A stretch of 8,190 bases of DNA from Aalborgiella sp040079635 (lineage in GTDB: Bacteria > Pseudomonadota > Gammaproteobacteria > Burkholderiales > Burkholderiaceae_C), in the NCBI GenBank assembly GCA_040079635.1, contig JBEBJY010000090.1:1-8190 (forward strand), given 5' to 3'. Of the stretch, positions 6,484 through 8,190 are shown piece after piece. A program made the translations under genes and the position numbers. Under the pieces are notes generated by a model. It searched no databases and was not told the DNA's origin. It was given only the letters and a program-made list of their open reading frames with translations. How positions within the stretch are numbered: the first letter of the stretch is position 1; each line of letters starts with the position of its first letter.

Positions 6484-7893
6484 TCAGCTTGATTGAACGC
6501 TTGCTGGTCGATCTTGAAAAGCACGTTGCAGCGTCGCCTGCCGCAGCGCCTGCGCACGTTTGAGGTTGGCATCGACTTCGACCTGCACAACAAGGATGAG
6601 GGATAGCCGTCGGTCAACTTCGGCGACGATGCGATCTTGCTCCATGAGTGGTGGCAATGGAATGGGCAAGCGGCGACACAAATCGAGCGTCAAATTGGTT
6701 TGACCTGCAGTTGTCTTTGCTTTACGGATTGCCCAAGCCATGATCGACTGTGTCATCAACGCATGTGCAACAAACTTTGTACTGAGCGGCTTTATCGGTC
6801 TAAAACGTGCGACGGCCTGATTCATATTCGCTTCGGTCATCGCGGGCGGAACCACTGAAACCTGACCAAGTGGAGGACCTACGATATTGATAAGTACGTC
6901 GCCCGCTAACACTTGCGAACGAAGCAATTCACCTTCGTGCGTAGCGCGGCTCACGAATGCAGGTTTGTATGTGTGGTTCAGGGTGCCATCAAAAGTCAGG
7001 TTGTAGACTTTCAAAAACTGCACATCGCCGGGGGGATCCAAAAGTTTATTTGCGGCTGGCGTTGTCCCTTTGGTAATGAAACTTGACAGCTGCTCTGCAC
7101 TTGCCCACACCCACCCATTGGGCAGATTGGTCAATCCACCGACTTCAACGATAGAGGGCTCTTCGTATTTGCCACGACTAACCCATTCGGTTCTGCGCGT
7201 CTCCAAAATCCGCTGCAAAAGCTGCTCCCCAGTCTCAAAGTCGCGCCCTTCGCGGCGGGCAAGTTCGGCCTCAAGGGGGACGAGGCGGCCTTCTACGGCG
7301 TCTTTGAGGACGGAGGCTTTGTAGCGTTTGAGGTTGGCCTTGACGCGCTTCAGGTTGGCGACGGCTTCGTCGAGGCGGGAGAACTGTTTTTCTATTTCGG
7401 CGACGATCTCCGTCTGCACTTCCACAGGCGGCAGAACAACTGGCGTCTGCCCTAGCGTTTTCAGATACACGCCCTTTTGTGCCGTACCCCTCGCATTCGC
7501 TTCAAAGTGCTTTTGGATCGCAGGGGACTGCAACTGGTAGCAAAGAAACTTTGGCAAGAGATTTTCTGCAGGCGTAAGCACTGCAACGCTCCGCTGCAGC
7601 GAGAACGGCTGCGAACCCTCCGGTACAACGGCAGTGCGGCCAATGGTTCCAACAATCGTCAGCAATACATCGCCTGCTGCAATGCGCGTGCGAGCGTTTT
7701 CAGAAACGAACGCGCTTTCACTGATGAGTCGGTAGTCGTCGAAAAGAACCTGCCCGCGATCAATGTTGCGTGCGCTGAGCATCGGCAATCCCGTTTCCTG
7801 TTTCGGCGGCGGATTGTGTGAGCCATCGACCAGCTTCGTAACGACTCCGCGGAGATTTCGCGTTTCCCAAACTGGAGAAGATGCAACCATCAC
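6484..7893 (-). CDS. hsdS: Type I restriction-modification specificity subunit HsdS
   Basis: HsdS selects the bipartite DNA target of the type I enzyme and holds HsdM and HsdR together. The 469-aa protein shows the full two-half design. Target recognition domain 1 covers about 5-155, ending in TPVVLPPVEVQ. The first conserved helical region follows (about 160-240, with NLKRVKANLKRYKA at 180-193). Target recognition domain 2 covers about 252-415, ending in LPIPLPPLMEQ. The second conserved helical region is about 418-465 (DANLKRAQALRQATLQRAF). Both halves are complete, so an asymmetric recognition site is expected; its sequence cannot be predicted by eye. The start is GTG at 7891-7893, overlapping the hsdR stop as GTGA; GGAG lies 8 nt upstream. 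The next codon is ATG (7888-7890), an equally possible start. It is followed by the 230-bp region leading to abiE rather than by hsdM. Confidence 0.96.
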   Translation of the reverse strand: MMVASSPVWETRNLRGVVTKLVDGSHNPPPKQETGLPMLSARNIDRGQVLFDDYRLISESAFVSENARTRIAAGDVLLTIVGTIGRTAVVPEGSQPFSLQRSVAVLTPAENLLPKFLCYQLQSPAIQKHFEANARGTAQKGVYLKTLGQTPVVLPPVEVQTEIVAEIEKQFSRLDEAVANLKRVKANLKRYKASVLKDAVEGRLVPLEAELARREGRDFETGEQLLQRILETRRTEWVSRGKYEEPSIVEVGGLTNLPNGWVWASAEQLSSFITKGTTPAANKLLDPPGDVQFLKVYNLTFDGTLNHTYKPAFVSRATHEGELLRSQVLAGDVLINIVGPPLGQVSVVPPAMTEANMNQAVARFRPIKPLSTKFVAHALMTQSIMAWAIRKAKTTAGQTNLTLDLCRRLPIPLPPLMEQDRIVAEVDRRLSLILVVQVEVDANLKRAQALRQATLQRAFQDRPASVQSS

Positions 7894-8190
7894 GCCGCCA
7901 ACTCCCGATTCATCGCCTCAAGCACCTTAGGCAGTTCCGCGCCAAAGAGCTGGTGCACCTTGCCGATGCCGCCCTGCTGGGCAAAGGGGGAGTATTCAAA
8001 GTCGTCTGGCACTATCGTCAGGTTGCCTGCTATGTGTTCACGGATCATGTCTAGCCAATGGCGTTGTTCGGTTGTAAATAGGGTGCCGGCCTGCGTTTGC
8101 TGCGCCAGCCAGGCTTTGAAGTTGGCGTTGACGCGCTCGGGGAAGGGCACGAGCTCATTATCTTGGTGCATGGCAAAGCGCACCAGGCTG
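7890..8190 (-). CDS. hsdR: Type I restriction enzyme HsdR, C-terminal fragment (5' part outside window)
   Basis: The last 99 codons of an open frame that enters from the right edge. HsdR is the DNA-translocating and cleaving subunit; its nuclease and helicase domains lie outside the window. What is visible matches the C-terminal domain of EcoEI-type HsdR proteins, which docks the subunit on the methylase: a helical stretch with FTTEQRHWLDMIREHIAGN, then DDFEYSPFAQQGGIGKVHQL and a final helix, PKVLEAMNRELAA. The frame continues to the window edge with Ser-Leu-Val ahead of the first internal GTG, so the fragment is cut by the window and is not a separate small gene. Its TGA (7890-7892) overlaps the hsdS start, showing an hsdR-hsdS operon. 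Confidence 0.9.
   Translation of the reverse strand, partial: SLVRFAMHQDNELVPFPERVNANFKAWLAQQTQAGTLFTTEQRHWLDMIREHIAGNLTIVPDDFEYSPFAQQGGIGKVHQLFGAELPKVLEAMNRELAA

Noticed and set aside
7890..8183. A free-standing 97-aa gene starting at GTG 8183
   Set aside because: The frame is open to the window edge and the sequence matches the HsdR C-terminus, so it is a fragment of hsdR.

Overview
The window looks like chromosomal DNA from a betaproteobacterium of the order Burkholderiales, most likely Comamonadaceae. This rests on the style of the proteins, on an acyl-CoA synthetase gene divergent from a Crp/Fnr regulator, and on a two-hairpin intergenic repeat that resembles repeats I associate with that family. 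The genus cannot be fixed from sequence alone. All genes except the Crp/Fnr regulator lie on the minus strand.

Left part (1-2756): a nearly complete long-chain acyl-CoA synthetase (AMP-forming) gene reads leftward and leaves the window. It diverges from a rightward Crp/Fnr-family regulator gene. The 114 bp between them hold a perfect 18-bp palindrome inside a plausible promoter for the regulator, so autoregulation or shared control is likely.

Right part (2881-8190): a type I restriction-modification locus is read leftward in the order hsdR (3' end only), hsdS, a two-gene AbiE-like type IV toxin-antitoxin module, hsdM. The toxin-antitoxin pair is an AbiEi-like antitoxin/repressor of 347 aa and an AbiEii-like nucleotidyltransferase of 281 aa. 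It sits between the specificity gene and the methylase gene. hsdM starts 18 bp after the toxin gene and has no promoter or good ribosome binding site of its own that I can see, so it is probably expressed from the toxin-antitoxin promoter.

That promoter (near 6298-6325) is bracketed by two copies of a 40-bp unit. Each copy carries three TGTTCA/TGAACA half-sites, a convincing candidate operator for the AbiEi-like protein. A diverged 72-bp intergenic repeat occurs in direct orientation on both sides of the abiE-hsdM block (2791-2862 and 6404-6475). The block may therefore have inserted, or may be lost, as a unit of about 3.6 kb.

The most interesting idea is a regulatory one. HsdM is needed for both methylation and restriction, so an AbiEi-controlled promoter driving abiEi-abiEii-hsdM could gate the whole type I system while HsdR and HsdS are made from a separate promoter. 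No tRNA, rRNA, CRISPR array or insertion sequence was seen.
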